Shown here piece by piece: positions 1 through 8,401 of a stretch of 64,000 bases of DNA. The first letter of the stretch is position 1. Every line of letters begins with the position of its first letter. The notes beneath the pieces are model-generated. The model was not told the DNA's origin. It did not search any database and saw only the letters and a program-made list of their open reading frames with translations. Source of the stretch: Pseudomonas batumici (lineage in GTDB: Bacteria > Pseudomonadota > Gammaproteobacteria > Pseudomonadales > Pseudomonadaceae); assembly GCF_000820515.1 (NCBI RefSeq), contig NZ_JXDG01000001.1, positions 60,233 to 124,232 on the forward strand, read 5' to 3'. The position numbers and the translations under genes are program-made.

Positions 1-1048
1 ACATCTGCCCTCCGGGGGGACAGAACGCACTGCAATCGAGGTTGAAGCCTTCGCGCCGGTTGAGCCCCAGGCGCTTGATGGCCTTGGCAAACCGCTGCGC
101 CAGCAGGTCGGCAAACGGCCCTTCGCCGCGCATGCGGGCACCGAACCGGCTGTCATAGAGCTCACCGCCACGGGTCTGGCGAATCAGGCTCAGCACATGG
201 GCCGCTCGTTGCGGGTAATGGGCGGCCAGCCACTCCTCGAACAGCGGCGCGACCTCCAGCGGCAGGCGCAGCATCATGTAGGCGGCGCTCTGGGCGCCGG
301 CGTCACGGGCCTCGGTGAGCAGGCTTTCCAGCTCGCTGTCGTTGATCATCGGAATCATCGGCGAACACAGCACGCCCACCGGAATACCCGCTTCATGCAT
401 GACCCGGATGGCCCGCAAGCGGGCCTTGGGCGCCGCCGCCCGGGGCTCGAGGATGCGCTTGAGTTCGTCGTCGAGGCTGGTCAGGCTGATCATCACCGCC
501 ACCAGTCGCTGCTGCGCCAGTTCCGTCAGCAGGTCCAGGTCCCGCAGGATCAGCGAGCCCTTGGTGACGATCGTCACCGGATGCCGGTAGCGCAGCAATA
601 CCTCGAGAATCCGCCGGGTGAGCCGGTGCTCGCGCTCGATCGGTTGATAGGGATCGGTGTTGGAGCCCAGGTTGATCGGGGCAACGCGATAACCCGGCTT
701 GGACAATTGTTGTTCCAGCACCGCCACCGCGTTGGTCTTGGCGATCAGTTTGGTTTCGAAATCCAGTCCCGGTGACAGATCCCAGTACGCATGGCTGGGG
801 CGGGCGTAGCAGTAGATGCAGCCGTGCTCGCAGCCGCGATAGGGATTGATGGAGCGATCGAAGGGCAGGTCGGGCGAGCTGTTGCGGGTGATGATGGATT
901 TCGCCGTCTCGATGCGCACCTCGGTGCCCTGGGTCAGCGGAACCTCCTGGTACCAACCGTCGTCCTCGGCCACCGAGCGATTGGGCGCGAAGCGGTTGTG
1001 CGGGTTGGTCGCGGTGCCACGGCCACGGGGTGGGAGAGGGGTGAACAT
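1..1048 (-). CDS. PA0069-family radical SAM protein, 3' end cut by the window edge
   Basis: The minus-strand frame opens with ATG at 1046-1048 (MFTPLPPRGRG...) and stays open for 349 codons to the left edge. Family members are about 350 residues, so only the last residues or the stop should be missing. The radical SAM cluster motif C-x3-C-x2-C is at C73, C77 and C80 (GCEHGCIYCY), after NPYRG, as in the family that also includes spore photoproduct lyase-like enzymes. The C-terminus has further cysteines (LDCSAFC). The exact reaction is unknown. A LexA box lies 18 bp upstream of the start, so a DNA-damage role is a reasonable inference; the P. aeruginosa homologue PA0069 is a known LexA regulon member. 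No good Shine-Dalgarno is seen for this ATG, so the start is slightly uncertain. Confidence 0.9.
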   Translation of the reverse strand, partial: MFTPLPPRGRGTATNPHNRFAPNRSVAEDDGWYQEVPLTQGTEVRIETAKSIITRNSSPDLPFDRSINPYRGCEHGCIYCYARPSHAYWDLSPGLDFETKLIAKTNAVAVLEQQLSKPGYRVAPINLGSNTDPYQPIEREHRLTRRILEVLLRYRHPVTIVTKGSLILRDLDLLTELAQQRLVAVMISLTSLDDELKRILEPRAAAPKARLRAIRVMHEAGIPVGVLCSPMIPMINDSELESLLTEARDAGAQSAAYMMLRLPLEVAPLFEEWLAAHYPQRAAHVLSLIRQTRGGELYDSRFGARMRGEGPFADLLAQRFAKAIKRLGLNRREGFNLDCSAFCPPGGQM

Positions 1049-1065
1049 TGGAGAAGGCTCCATTA

Positions 1066-1081
1066 CTGTATTTATATACAG
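1066..1081 (-). promoter_or_regulatory. LexA (SOS) operator
   Basis: CTGTATTTATATACAG fits the Gammaproteobacterial SOS box CTG-N10-CAG with an AT-rich centre, and the palindrome extends four bases further on each side (1062-1085). It lies 18-33 bp upstream of the radical SAM start, where it would overlap the promoter. Confidence 0.9.
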
Positions 1082-1237
1082 TAATGGAGTTCAAAGAATC
1101 TGCCTAGCGCCGTCCGGCAGGACAGTGGACTGCCTCCAATTCTTACAAATCTTTGACACTCGACTCACAGGCTTTTGATTCGGAAAAATCAATGCTATAG
1201 GGCAATATCGAGTTCTCTCTTTTCGGGCGCCGTCCAC

Positions 1238-1882
1238 ATGTCGATCGTTCGTTTCCTTTGCGCCCTGGGCCTGATCTGCCTCGCAGGCCTGGTGTTGCCC
1301 GCGGTCCAGGCAGACGACGGCAACGCTCAACGCCCACCGCAATGGGCCACCCCGGTGGGCAACCAGTACAACCTCTACCAGATGACCCCGACGCTCTACC
1401 GCAGCACCTTGCCGGACAGCAACGCCGTGCCGATGCTGCTCAAGCTGAACATCACCACCGTGATCAACTTCCAGCCGGAGGCCGACTCCAGCTGGCTGGC
1501 GGCCCCCGAGATCAAGCAGGTGCAACTGCCTTACCGGATCGGCCATGTCGACGACGCCGACGTGCTGGCGGTCTTGCGGGCGATCAGGGAGGCCGAGGAC
1601 AAGGGTTCGGTGTTGATACACGACAGGCAGGGCACGGAACGTACCGGCCTGATGGCGGCGATGTACCGCGTGGTGGTTCAGGGCTGGACCAAGGAGGAAG
1701 CCTTGAGCGAGATGATCATGGGGGGGTTCGGCGACAGCCCGCACTTCAAGGACAGCATCCGCTACATGATGCAGGCGCATGTCGACAAGCTGCGCGAAGC
1801 CCTGGCCAGCGGCGCCTGCAGCACCAACCCCTACGCCACCTGCGCGGTGAGGAGCTGGCTCAAGTCCGCCAGCTTCGAGTGA
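1238..1882 (+). CDS. Exported protein tyrosine phosphatase-like protein lacking the catalytic Cys
   Basis: The protein has 214 residues with a Sec signal peptide (MSIVRFLCALGLICLAGLVLPAVQA, cut near residue 24), so it should act in the periplasm. The rest resembles small dual-specificity/tyrosine phosphatases: FRSTLP-like start (LYRSTLPDSN), an NFQPE strand and the P-loop region VLIHDRQGTERTG at residues 125-137. The family signature is H-C-x5-R; here residue 129 is Asp (GAC) instead of Cys, while H128, G132, R135, T136 and G137 are kept. Cys is the nucleophile in this class, so the protein is predicted to be inactive as a phosphatase and might bind phospho-ligands. The longer in-frame start upstream was rejected because the signal peptide starts at 1238. 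Confidence 0.8.
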   Translation: MSIVRFLCALGLICLAGLVLPAVQADDGNAQRPPQWATPVGNQYNLYQMTPTLYRSTLPDSNAVPMLLKLNITTVINFQPEADSSWLAAPEIKQVQLPYRIGHVDDADVLAVLRAIREAEDKGSVLIHDRQGTERTGLMAAMYRVVVQGWTKEEALSEMIMGGFGDSPHFKDSIRYMMQAHVDKLREALASGACSTNPYATCAVRSWLKSASFE

Positions 1883-1934
1883 TTACCCCGGATGAGCCGG
1901 GCAGGGCCCGGCTCGGCGCAGAGCACTGCGGCGC

Positions 1935-2222
1935 CTACTGGCCTTCCGGCTTCTTCAGCTTGGGATTGGGAAAGAACTGCACGGTCTGGACCTTGTTGTC
2001 CTGCGCCGGCTTGGCCGCCACGGTATTGACCCGCGTACCCAGCTCCTTGGGCACCGACAGGCCCTGCTCATTCAGGGTATCGGCATAGCCGCAGGCCACG
2101 CACTCACGGTGCGGAACGTCGTCTTCGCTCCACATCATCAGCTTGTCCTGTTCGCTGCACGCCGGGCAGACCGCCCCGGCGATAAAGCGTTTCTTGGTCT
2201 TGATCACGGCTACCTCGCTCAT
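1935..2222 (-). CDS. yheV: YheV-family putative zinc-ribbon protein
   Basis: The 95-residue protein carries two CxxC pairs, VCPACSEQ (residues 19-22) and ECVACGYAD (about 40-43), as expected of a small zinc ribbon. It starts MSEVAVIKTKKRFIAGAVC, the typical YheV start. The start codon overlaps the prlC stop by four bases (ATGA at 2219-2222), so the two genes are translationally coupled, an arrangement also seen in other Gammaproteobacteria. The molecular function is not established. The C-terminal half is low in recognisable motifs. Confidence 0.88.
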   Translation of the reverse strand: MSEVAVIKTKKRFIAGAVCPACSEQDKLMMWSEDDVPHRECVACGYADTLNEQGLSVPKELGTRVNTVAAKPAQDNKVQTVQFFPNPKLKKPEGQ

Positions 2223-4270
2223 GCCGCGGCTTCCTCGCTGAGGCCGCTGTGACGCAAGAGTGCGTCAATCGACGGTTCGCGGCCACGGAAGTCGACGAAC
2301 AGCAGCATCGGTTCCTGGGAACCGCCGCGCGCCAGGATGGCTTCACGGAAGGCCCGCCCGGTCTGCGCGTTCAGCACACCCTCTTCCTCGAACCGGGAGA
2401 AGGCATCGGCCGACAGCACTTCGGCCCATTTGTAGCTGTAGTAGCCCGCCGCGTAACCGCCGGCGAAAATGTGCGCAAAGCTGTTGGGGAAGCGGTTGTA
2501 GGCCGGCGGACGCATCACCGAGACCTCGTCGCGCACGCCTTCGAGCACCTGCGCCACGCTGCGGCCGTCGCCATGGGTGGCATGCAGTTCGAAGTCGAAC
2601 AGCGAGAATTCCAGCTGGCGAACCATCATCAGCCCGGACTGGAAGTTCTTCGCCGCCAGCATTTTTTCCAGCAGGTCCTGGGGCAGCGGCTCGCCGGTTT
2701 CGTAGTGACCGGAGATCAGCGCCAGGCCTTCGGGCTCCCAGCACCAGTTTTCCATGAACTGGCTCGGCAGTTCCACGGCATCCCAGGCCACGCCGTTGAT
2801 ACCGGACACACCGGCATGCTCGATACGGGTCAGCAGGTGATGCAGGCCGTGACCGAACTCGTGGAACAGGGTAGTGACTTCGTCATGGGTCAGCAGCGCG
2901 GGCTTGCCGCTGGCGGCCGGGGTGAAGTTGCACACCAGGTTGGCCACCGGGTTTTGCAGCACGCCGTCGTCCTTGCGCCGACGGTCGCGGGCACCGTCCA
3001 TCCAGGCACCGCCGCGCTTGTTGGCGCGGGCGTAGAGGTCAAAGAAGAAGCGCCCGACGTGCTGGCCGTTCTCCTTGATTTCGAACAGGCGGACATCCGG
3101 GTGCCAGCTGTCGAAACCGCTCTGTTCGGCAATTTCGATGCCGTACAGGCGCTGGACGATGGCGAACAGCCCGCCCAGTACCCTGTCGATCGGGAAGTAG
3201 GCACGCAGGGCTTCCTGGGAAACGCTGTAGCGCTGTTCACGCAGCTTCTCGCCGTAGTACCCGCTGTCCCAGCTTTGCAATTCGGCGCAGCCTTGCTCGG
3301 CGGCGTAGGCCTTGAGCTGCTGCAGGTCCTGGGCGGCAAACGGCTTGCTGCGCTTGGCCAGGTCCCGCAGGAAGGTCAACACCTGGTCGCTGGAATCGGC
3401 CATCTTGGTCGCCAGGCTCAATTCGGAAAAGCTGGCGAAGCCCAACAATTGAGCAAGCTCCTGGCGCAGGTCGAGAATCTCTTCCATCACCGGACCGTTG
3501 TCGAACTGGCCGGCATTCGGGCCCTGTTCCGAGGCGCGGGTGCAGTAGGCGGCGTACACCTCTTCGCGCAGGGCGCGGTCCTGGGCGTAGGTCATGACCG
3601 CGTAGTAGCTTGGGAACTCCAGGGTGATCAACCAGCCGTCCAACCCCTTGGCCTTGGCCGCGGCAGCCATTTGCTCCTTGGCCGAGTCGCTCAGCCCGGC
3701 GAGACCGGCCTCGTCGGTAACGTGCCGGGTCCAGGCCTGGGTCGCGTCGAGCAACTGGTTGGAGAAGCGGCTGCCCAGCTCGGAGAGCTTGCTCTGCACC
3801 TCGGCGTAGCGTTTCTGCTGCTCGGGCGGCAGGTCGATACCCGACAGGCGGAAGTCGCGCAGGGAGTGTTCGAGGATGGTTTTCTGGCCCACGTCGAAGC
3901 TGGCTGCCTCCGGGCTGTTCGCCAGGGCTTCGAAGGCCTGGAACAGTTCGCGGTTCTGGCCCAGTTCGGTGGAGTAGGCGCTCAAGGCCGGCAGGCAGGC
4001 CTCGTAGGCTTCGCGCAGTTCGGCGCTGTTGCACACCGCATTGAGGTGACTGACCGGGCTCCAGGCCGCGCCCAGGCGATCATTGAGCTCATCCATCGCC
4101 AGTACCAGCCCGGCCCAGGTCGGCTGTTTGCCCTGGGTCGCCAGGATGTCGGCAATGGCCGCGCGGTTGTCCGCCAGGATCTGTTCGATGGCCGGCAGCA
4201 CGTGTTCGGCACGGATCGCCGAGAACGGCGGCAGGTCGTAGGGCTGCAGAAGAGGGTTGTTCACGCTCAC
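2219..4270 (-). CDS. prlC: Oligopeptidase A (M3 family zinc metallopeptidase)
   Basis: This is a cytosolic zinc endopeptidase that degrades oligopeptides, including cleaved signal peptides. The M3 zinc motif HExxH is present as LFHEFGHGLHH, followed by the usual distal region (WDAVELPSQFMENWCWEP) that supplies the third zinc ligand. I chose the GTG at 4268-4270, giving MSVNNPLLQPYDLPPF and 683 residues, the normal length. It has AAGGTG upstream; an in-frame ATG at 4295-4297 would add nine unsupported residues. The gene is the first of a two-gene unit with yheV and is divergent from the carbonic anhydrase gene. Confidence 0.95.
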   Translation of the reverse strand: MSVNNPLLQPYDLPPFSAIRAEHVLPAIEQILADNRAAIADILATQGKQPTWAGLVLAMDELNDRLGAAWSPVSHLNAVCNSAELREAYEACLPALSAYSTELGQNRELFQAFEALANSPEAASFDVGQKTILEHSLRDFRLSGIDLPPEQQKRYAEVQSKLSELGSRFSNQLLDATQAWTRHVTDEAGLAGLSDSAKEQMAAAAKAKGLDGWLITLEFPSYYAVMTYAQDRALREEVYAAYCTRASEQGPNAGQFDNGPVMEEILDLRQELAQLLGFASFSELSLATKMADSSDQVLTFLRDLAKRSKPFAAQDLQQLKAYAAEQGCAELQSWDSGYYGEKLREQRYSVSQEALRAYFPIDRVLGGLFAIVQRLYGIEIAEQSGFDSWHPDVRLFEIKENGQHVGRFFFDLYARANKRGGAWMDGARDRRRKDDGVLQNPVANLVCNFTPAASGKPALLTHDEVTTLFHEFGHGLHHLLTRIEHAGVSGINGVAWDAVELPSQFMENWCWEPEGLALISGHYETGEPLPQDLLEKMLAAKNFQSGLMMVRQLEFSLFDFELHATHGDGRSVAQVLEGVRDEVSVMRPPAYNRFPNSFAHIFAGGYAAGYYSYKWAEVLSADAFSRFEEEGVLNAQTGRAFREAILARGGSQEPMLLFVDFRGREPSIDALLRHSGLSEEAAA

Positions 4271-4359
4271 GGTTGACACCTTGGCTGGAAGAAACATGCC
4301 CCCATCTTAATTACAATCGACGCCGACCGCAGCTATCAACCAGAGAGAGAGCGCCTATC

Positions 4360-4908
4360 GTGACCCTTCGTACCTACCAGAACCTCACGCCGGCACTGGG
4401 TGAACGGGCCTTTGTCGACCGTTCGTCGGTGGTGATCGGCGACGTCGAAATCGGCGCCGACAGCTCCATCTGGCCGCTGACCGTGATCCGCGGCGACATG
4501 CACCGCATCCGCATCGGCCAACGCACCAGCGTGCAGGACGGCTGCGTGCTGCATATCACCCACGCCGGCCCCTTCAACCCCGAGGGTTTCCCGCTGCTGA
4601 TCGGCGACGATGTGACCATCGCCCACAAGGTCATGCTGCATGGCTGCACGGTGGGCAGCCGGGTCCTGATCGGCATGGGCAGCATCGTCATGGATGGCGC
4701 GGTGATCGAGGACGAAGTGATAGTCGGAGCCGGCAGCCTGGTGCCGCCGGGCAAGACGCTGGAAAGCGGTTTTCTCTACGTCGGCAGCCCGGTCAAGCAG
4801 GCTAGGGCCCTGACGGACAAGGAACGGGCCTTTTTCACCTACAGTGCCGCGAACTACGTGAAGCTCAAGGATCAGCACCTGGCCGAAGGTTACCACCAGG
4901 CCGTTTGA
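4360..4908 (+). CDS. Gamma-carbonic anhydrase family hexapeptide-repeat protein
   Basis: The 182-residue protein is a left-handed beta-helix built of hexapeptide repeats (SVVIGDVEIGADSSIWPLTVIRGD, VTIAHKVMLHGCTVGSRVLIGMGSIVMDGAVIEDEVIVGAGSLV). Family members are trimeric with zinc at subunit interfaces; the metal-ligand histidines fit H in LHITH, IAHKV and MLHGC. Bacterial relatives are called YrdA or gamma-CA, and activity is often not shown. The start is GTG at 4360 after GAGAGAGAG, which gives the usual MTLRTYQNLTP start. It is followed after 29 bp by the HAD gene, probably in one transcript. Confidence 0.9.
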   Translation: MTLRTYQNLTPALGERAFVDRSSVVIGDVEIGADSSIWPLTVIRGDMHRIRIGQRTSVQDGCVLHITHAGPFNPEGFPLLIGDDVTIAHKVMLHGCTVGSRVLIGMGSIVMDGAVIEDEVIVGAGSLVPPGKTLESGFLYVGSPVKQARALTDKERAFFTYSAANYVKLKDQHLAEGYHQAV

Positions 4909-4937
4909 TCATTTTTTGTACTGCCCAGGACAGCCCC

Positions 4938-5582
4938 ATGCATTACCAGACGATTCTCTTCGACCTCGACGGCACCTTGACCGACCCACGCGAGGGCATC
5001 ACCCGTTCGATCCAGTTTGCGCTGGGCAAACTGGGTATCGACGAGCCGGACCTCGGCAAGCTCGAACACTTCATCGGCCCGCCGTTGTTGCAGGCCTTCA
5101 TGCAGTTCTACGGGTTTGACGAGGCCAAGGCCTGGGAGGCGGTGAACTTCTACCGGGAGCGCTTCAAGGTCACCGGTCTGTATGAGAACCGCGTGTTCGA
5201 AGGGGTCACGCCGCTGCTGGAAACCCTCGGAGGGCAGGGGCGCACGTTGTATATCGCCACGTCCAAGCCCTGGGTATTCGCCCGTGAGATCGCCCGGCAT
5301 TTCGATTTTGCCCGGCACTTCAAGGTGATCTACGGCAGTGAGCTGGACGGGACGCGTACCGACAAGGTCGAGTTGATTGCCCACCTGATCGCCGAAGAAG
5401 GGCTGGAGCCGAGCGATACGCTGATGATCGGCGACCGCAAGCACGACCTGATCGGCGCGCAACGCAATGGCCTGGACGCGGCGGCGGTGGGTTATGGGTT
5501 CGGCAGTTTCGAGGAGTTGAGTGCTCAGAAACCGGCTTATCATTTCCAGACATTGGCTGAGTTGCATCGGGCGTTTGTGTAA
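4938..5582 (+). CDS. HAD hydrolase, phosphoglycolate phosphatase-like
   Basis: The 214-residue protein has the HAD motifs: I, FDLDGTLTD (residues 9-16, nucleophile Asp); II, YIATSKP; III, the lysine of TDKVELI; IV, MIGDRKHDLIGA. The all-helical cap between motifs I and II (EGITRSIQFALGKLGI...) is that of the Gph/PGP subfamily, including the IGPPLLQAF loop. It probably dephosphorylates a small cytosolic phosphate ester. The substrate cannot be read from sequence. The start at 4938 places the motif I strand directly at the N-terminus, as usual. Confidence 0.88.
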   Translation: MHYQTILFDLDGTLTDPREGITRSIQFALGKLGIDEPDLGKLEHFIGPPLLQAFMQFYGFDEAKAWEAVNFYRERFKVTGLYENRVFEGVTPLLETLGGQGRTLYIATSKPWVFAREIARHFDFARHFKVIYGSELDGTRTDKVELIAHLIAEEGLEPSDTLMIGDRKHDLIGAQRNGLDAAAVGYGFGSFEELSAQKPAYHFQTLAELHRAFV

Positions 5583-5602
5583 GGCGTGGAACCGTGTCGC
5601 CT

Positions 5603-5709
5603 GCATCGCGAGCAAGCTTGCTCCTACAAAACATCGGTCGTCCGCCATTTATTGGCACGACACGGACCTGTAGGAGCAGCCGGTCGACGCTCGATTGCTC
5701 ACGATGGCG
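5603..5709. repeat. REP pair between the HAD gene and the lipoprotein peptidase gene
   Basis: An inverted pair: GCGAGCAAGCTTGCTCCTAC (5608-5627) and TGTAGGAGC (5669-5677). The second arm is an unusual variant that continues CGGTCGACGCTCGATTGC, which recurs in the repeat at 44488-44585. Confidence 0.85.
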
Positions 5710-5713
5710 TCCT

Positions 5714-6766
5714 TCAGCCAGGCATCAATTGACGCAACGCCGCCGTGCGCTCGTCGACCGGCAAGCCACCGAGCTTTTCCACAGACTTGAAAAACGTCGG
5801 CCAATCTCCGTTCACTTGCCTGAACAGCGCCGAAAACGCCGGCACCCACTGGTCATACAGCCCGAAGGGCAGCAGTTTGGCGTTGTTCAGCGGAGCGTTG
5901 ATCCAGGCGTCATAACGCTTGTCGCCCGCCCACTGGCTCGCCTGCAGCCGATGGTACTCGTCGCGCAAGTGCTGGAACTCCTGCGCCTTGCGTTCACGCA
6001 TCTGCTCCACCGGCAAGGGCTGCGCATACAACTGCTGCAACCGCGCCCGCGTGTTCAGCACCAACTCGATAAACTGATCCTTCTGCTTCACCTCGTCGAC
6101 CTTGGCCGGCGCCAAGCCCCGCGCCGTCCGCCATTGGCGCGTGCCTTCCTGTTCGACGAAGTTGGCATAGGACTCGTTGAACTCGGTGTCATCCTTCACA
6201 TAGAAGCGCTGGTGCGCCAGCTCGTGAAAGATCAGCGTCGCCAGGCGTTCGTCGCCCCAGGTCATCATCGAACTGATAATCGGATCGTCGAACCAACCCA
6301 GCGTCGAGTAGGCCTCGACCCCACTGATGTACACGTCCATACCCTGCTGTTTTTGCAGCGCCGCTTCACCCCGCGCCTCTCCCTGGTTGTAATAACCGCG
6401 ATAGGCCACACACCCGGCAATGGGAAAACAATGCTGTTGCGGGGTCAGGGAAAACTCCGGCGTGGCGAAGACATTCCAGACCACATAAGGGCGTTTGATG
6501 TCCGCATACAATCGGTAACTGCGGTTGTCGGGCAGGTGCAGATGCTCGCTGGCGAAAGTCCGCGCCCGCTGGGACTGGGCCAGGTGCTCGCGCAGCTTGG
6601 GGTCCCGGGCCGGATCGGCAATCACCTCGGCCACCGGTTCCCGGGCACGCAGCAGGCTCAACTGGCCACCGGCCAACTGGCTATAATAATGGGTGCTGCT
6701 GCAACCACCGAGCAACACCAGCAGCACGGCGCCTATCGAACCGCGTAGCACGGGCCTGAACATCAT
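5714..6766 (-). CDS. Lipoprotein zinc aminopeptidase family protein
   Basis: The protein has about 350 residues. It begins MMFRPVLRGSIGAVLLVLLGGC, a lipoprotein signal with lipobox LLGG-C, so it should be anchored in the outer membrane or inner membrane. The zinc motif is in LIFHELAHQRFY, with a downstream glutamate in FNESYANFVEQEG, as in the predicted-aminopeptidase family found next to these genes in Pseudomonas. The ATG at 6764-6766 was chosen because AGGA lies eight bases upstream; an ATG three codons earlier is possible. Substrate and true activity are unknown. Confidence 0.85.
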   Translation of the reverse strand: MMFRPVLRGSIGAVLLVLLGGCSSTHYYSQLAGGQLSLLRAREPVAEVIADPARDPKLREHLAQSQRARTFASEHLHLPDNRSYRLYADIKRPYVVWNVFATPEFSLTPQQHCFPIAGCVAYRGYYNQGEARGEAALQKQQGMDVYISGVEAYSTLGWFDDPIISSMMTWGDERLATLIFHELAHQRFYVKDDTEFNESYANFVEQEGTRQWRTARGLAPAKVDEVKQKDQFIELVLNTRARLQQLYAQPLPVEQMRERKAQEFQHLRDEYHRLQASQWAGDKRYDAWINAPLNNAKLLPFGLYDQWVPAFSALFRQVNGDWPTFFKSVEKLGGLPVDERTAALRQLMPG

Positions 6767-6948
6767 CGAAGTCATCCTGCAAGGAGCTGACGCAAGACTA
6801 TCGTGCGTACTGAACACTTTTCCATGAATGATTATCGAGGTTGAGGTGTTCACTGTAATGAGGCGGTCCCACCACAAGGTTGACGCCCAAGGCATCCCGA
6901 TACCCCTGAACGCGGGTATGCTGAGCCTCTGACAGAGTGGAAACCATC

Positions 6949-7365
6949 ATGCGCAAGACTCTCCCCGTACTGCTCGCCCTCACCAGCCTGAGCGGTTGTA
7001 TCAGTCCTTTACCACCGGTCAATCCGCAAATGGCCTGGGTCGACCTGGAGACCCAGACCGGCAAGCTGATCATGGCCGAAAGCCTGGACAAGCACCGTCT
7101 GCGCGACGGGCGCTTTTTCCAGGTAACGCCGGGCAGCCATGACCTCGTGGCGCGTTTCGATTACGAGGTCTATATCGGCGGCATGGCGATGAACACCGAG
7201 CTGCCGAATCGCCTGTGCTACCTGAGCGTGCACTATGACCACTTCGAAGCCGGCCAGCGTTACCGCCTGGAGGGCATTGCCCTGGGCTTCAACGCCAGCG
7301 CGCGGTTATACAACGACAAGGGTGAAGAGGTGGCCGAACAAAACAACGTGTTCTGCATCCCGTAG
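6949..7365 (+). CDS. Small lipoprotein of unknown function
   Basis: The 138-residue protein starts MRKTLPVLLALTSLSGC, a lipoprotein signal peptide with lipobox LSG-C. The mature part (WVDLETQTGKLIMAESLDKHRLRDGRFFQVTPGSHDLVARFDYEV...) looks like an all-beta domain: a PEGA-like reading of 'G+FFQV+PG+H' is possible, but no family is certain. The gene is divergent from the lipoprotein peptidase gene, with a 182-bp shared upstream region. A GTG four codons upstream is a weaker start. Confidence 0.75.
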   Translation: MRKTLPVLLALTSLSGCISPLPPVNPQMAWVDLETQTGKLIMAESLDKHRLRDGRFFQVTPGSHDLVARFDYEVYIGGMAMNTELPNRLCYLSVHYDHFEAGQRYRLEGIALGFNASARLYNDKGEEVAEQNNVFCIP

Positions 7366-7387
7366 CGAGTAGCGCGTATGGCCGGCT

Positions 7388-7621
7388 TCAGCGGTCATTC
7401 TTCTGGTAGATGATTTTCTTGCTGCCGCCGTCGCAACTGCCCACGACCATGTTCTGGTCGTGGACTTCATCGTTGGTGACGATTTCCAGGGTGTAGGAGC
7501 TGACGCGAGCCGCCTGGATCTTGATTTCGATCTCCTTCTTGAGTTCTTCACAAGGCTTGGTCGCAGCCAGCGCCGTGGTGGCCAGCATGCAACAGAAAAT
7601 CCCCAGGGCAATACGTTTCAT
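7388..7621 (-). CDS. DUF1161 small exported protein (copy 1)
   Basis: The 77-residue protein has a signal peptide (MKRIALGIFCCMLATTALA) and the DUF1161 core KPCEELKKEIEIKIQAARVSSYTLEIV...VVGSCDGGSKKIIYQK. The two mature-part cysteines (in KPCEE and GSCDGG) are conserved in the second copy at 9461-9691 and probably form a disulfide in the periplasm. Function is unknown. The two copies share the layout 'KPC-x2-...-I-x-K-...-VGSC-x-G-KKIIY'. Confidence 0.85.
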   Translation of the reverse strand: MKRIALGIFCCMLATTALAATKPCEELKKEIEIKIQAARVSSYTLEIVTNDEVHDQNMVVGSCDGGSKKIIYQKNDR

Positions 7622-7749
7622 GGTCGAACTCCTTGACTACGGCAGCACGTCACAAGGGCGTACGCGCAAACTGCCACTGCTCATTCGACCACAATTGCGC
7701 GGGCCAAGTTCTGATGCACCTCACATCCCTGGCGCTTGCGGCAGCCGGG

Positions 7750-8181
7750 TCAGTTGACCAGGGTCCCGTCCAGGCTGATCTTCGTGTTCAACACCTTGGA
7801 CACCGGGCAACCTTCCTTGGCCTTTTTGCTCAGTTCATCGAACTGCTGCTGGCTGGCGCCGGGGATTTTCGCCTTGAGCACCAGGTGCACCGCGGTGATC
7901 GCAAAACCACCGTCCACCTGATCCAGCGTCACTTCGGCCTGGGTGTCGATGCTGTCGGCCTTGAGCCCGGCCTCGCCGAGAATCATCGAAAAGGCCATGG
8001 AGAAACACCCCGCATGGGCGGCGCCGATCAGTTCTTCCGGGTTGGTGCCCTTGCCGCCCTCGAAACGCGCCTTGAAGCCGTAAGGCGCTTCGCGCAACAC
8101 CCCGGTTTCCGTGGAAATGGAACCGATGCCGGTTTTCAGGTCGCCCGCCCAATGAGCCGATGCTTTCCTCTTGATACTCAT
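7750..8181 (-). CDS. osmC: OsmC-type organic hydroperoxide peroxiredoxin
   Basis: The 143-residue protein matches OsmC closely along its length, with HWAGDLKTGIGSISTETGVL, PYGFKARFEGGKGTNPEELIGAAHAGCFSMA and AKEGCPVSKVL. The two catalytic cysteines are in HAGCFSMA and EGCPVSK, and the Arg/Glu of the active site are in KARFEG and NPEEL. It reduces organic hydroperoxides in the cytosol as a homodimer and is usually induced by osmotic or stationary-phase stress. It appears to be monocistronic. Confidence 0.93.
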   Translation of the reverse strand: MSIKRKASAHWAGDLKTGIGSISTETGVLREAPYGFKARFEGGKGTNPEELIGAAHAGCFSMAFSMILGEAGLKADSIDTQAEVTLDQVDGGFAITAVHLVLKAKIPGASQQQFDELSKKAKEGCPVSKVLNTKISLDGTLVN

Positions 8182-8401
8182 AGCTGCCTCCTCAAAAGCC
8201 GGCGCGACGGGTTCACGCCGGGGTCAAGGTTCTGAGGATAGTCGCTGCCTCAAGGTTCATCCTGTAAGACTCATCTGAAAAAAATGCAGGTTAAAAACAG
8301 ATCAACCCTTGAAACTCGGGTATATGCCCACATTCCCTGGAGACCGGCAGGTTTTTCGACAGCAGACGAAGCCTGCGTACCCTCACAGGAGTAGCAGGCT
8401 C

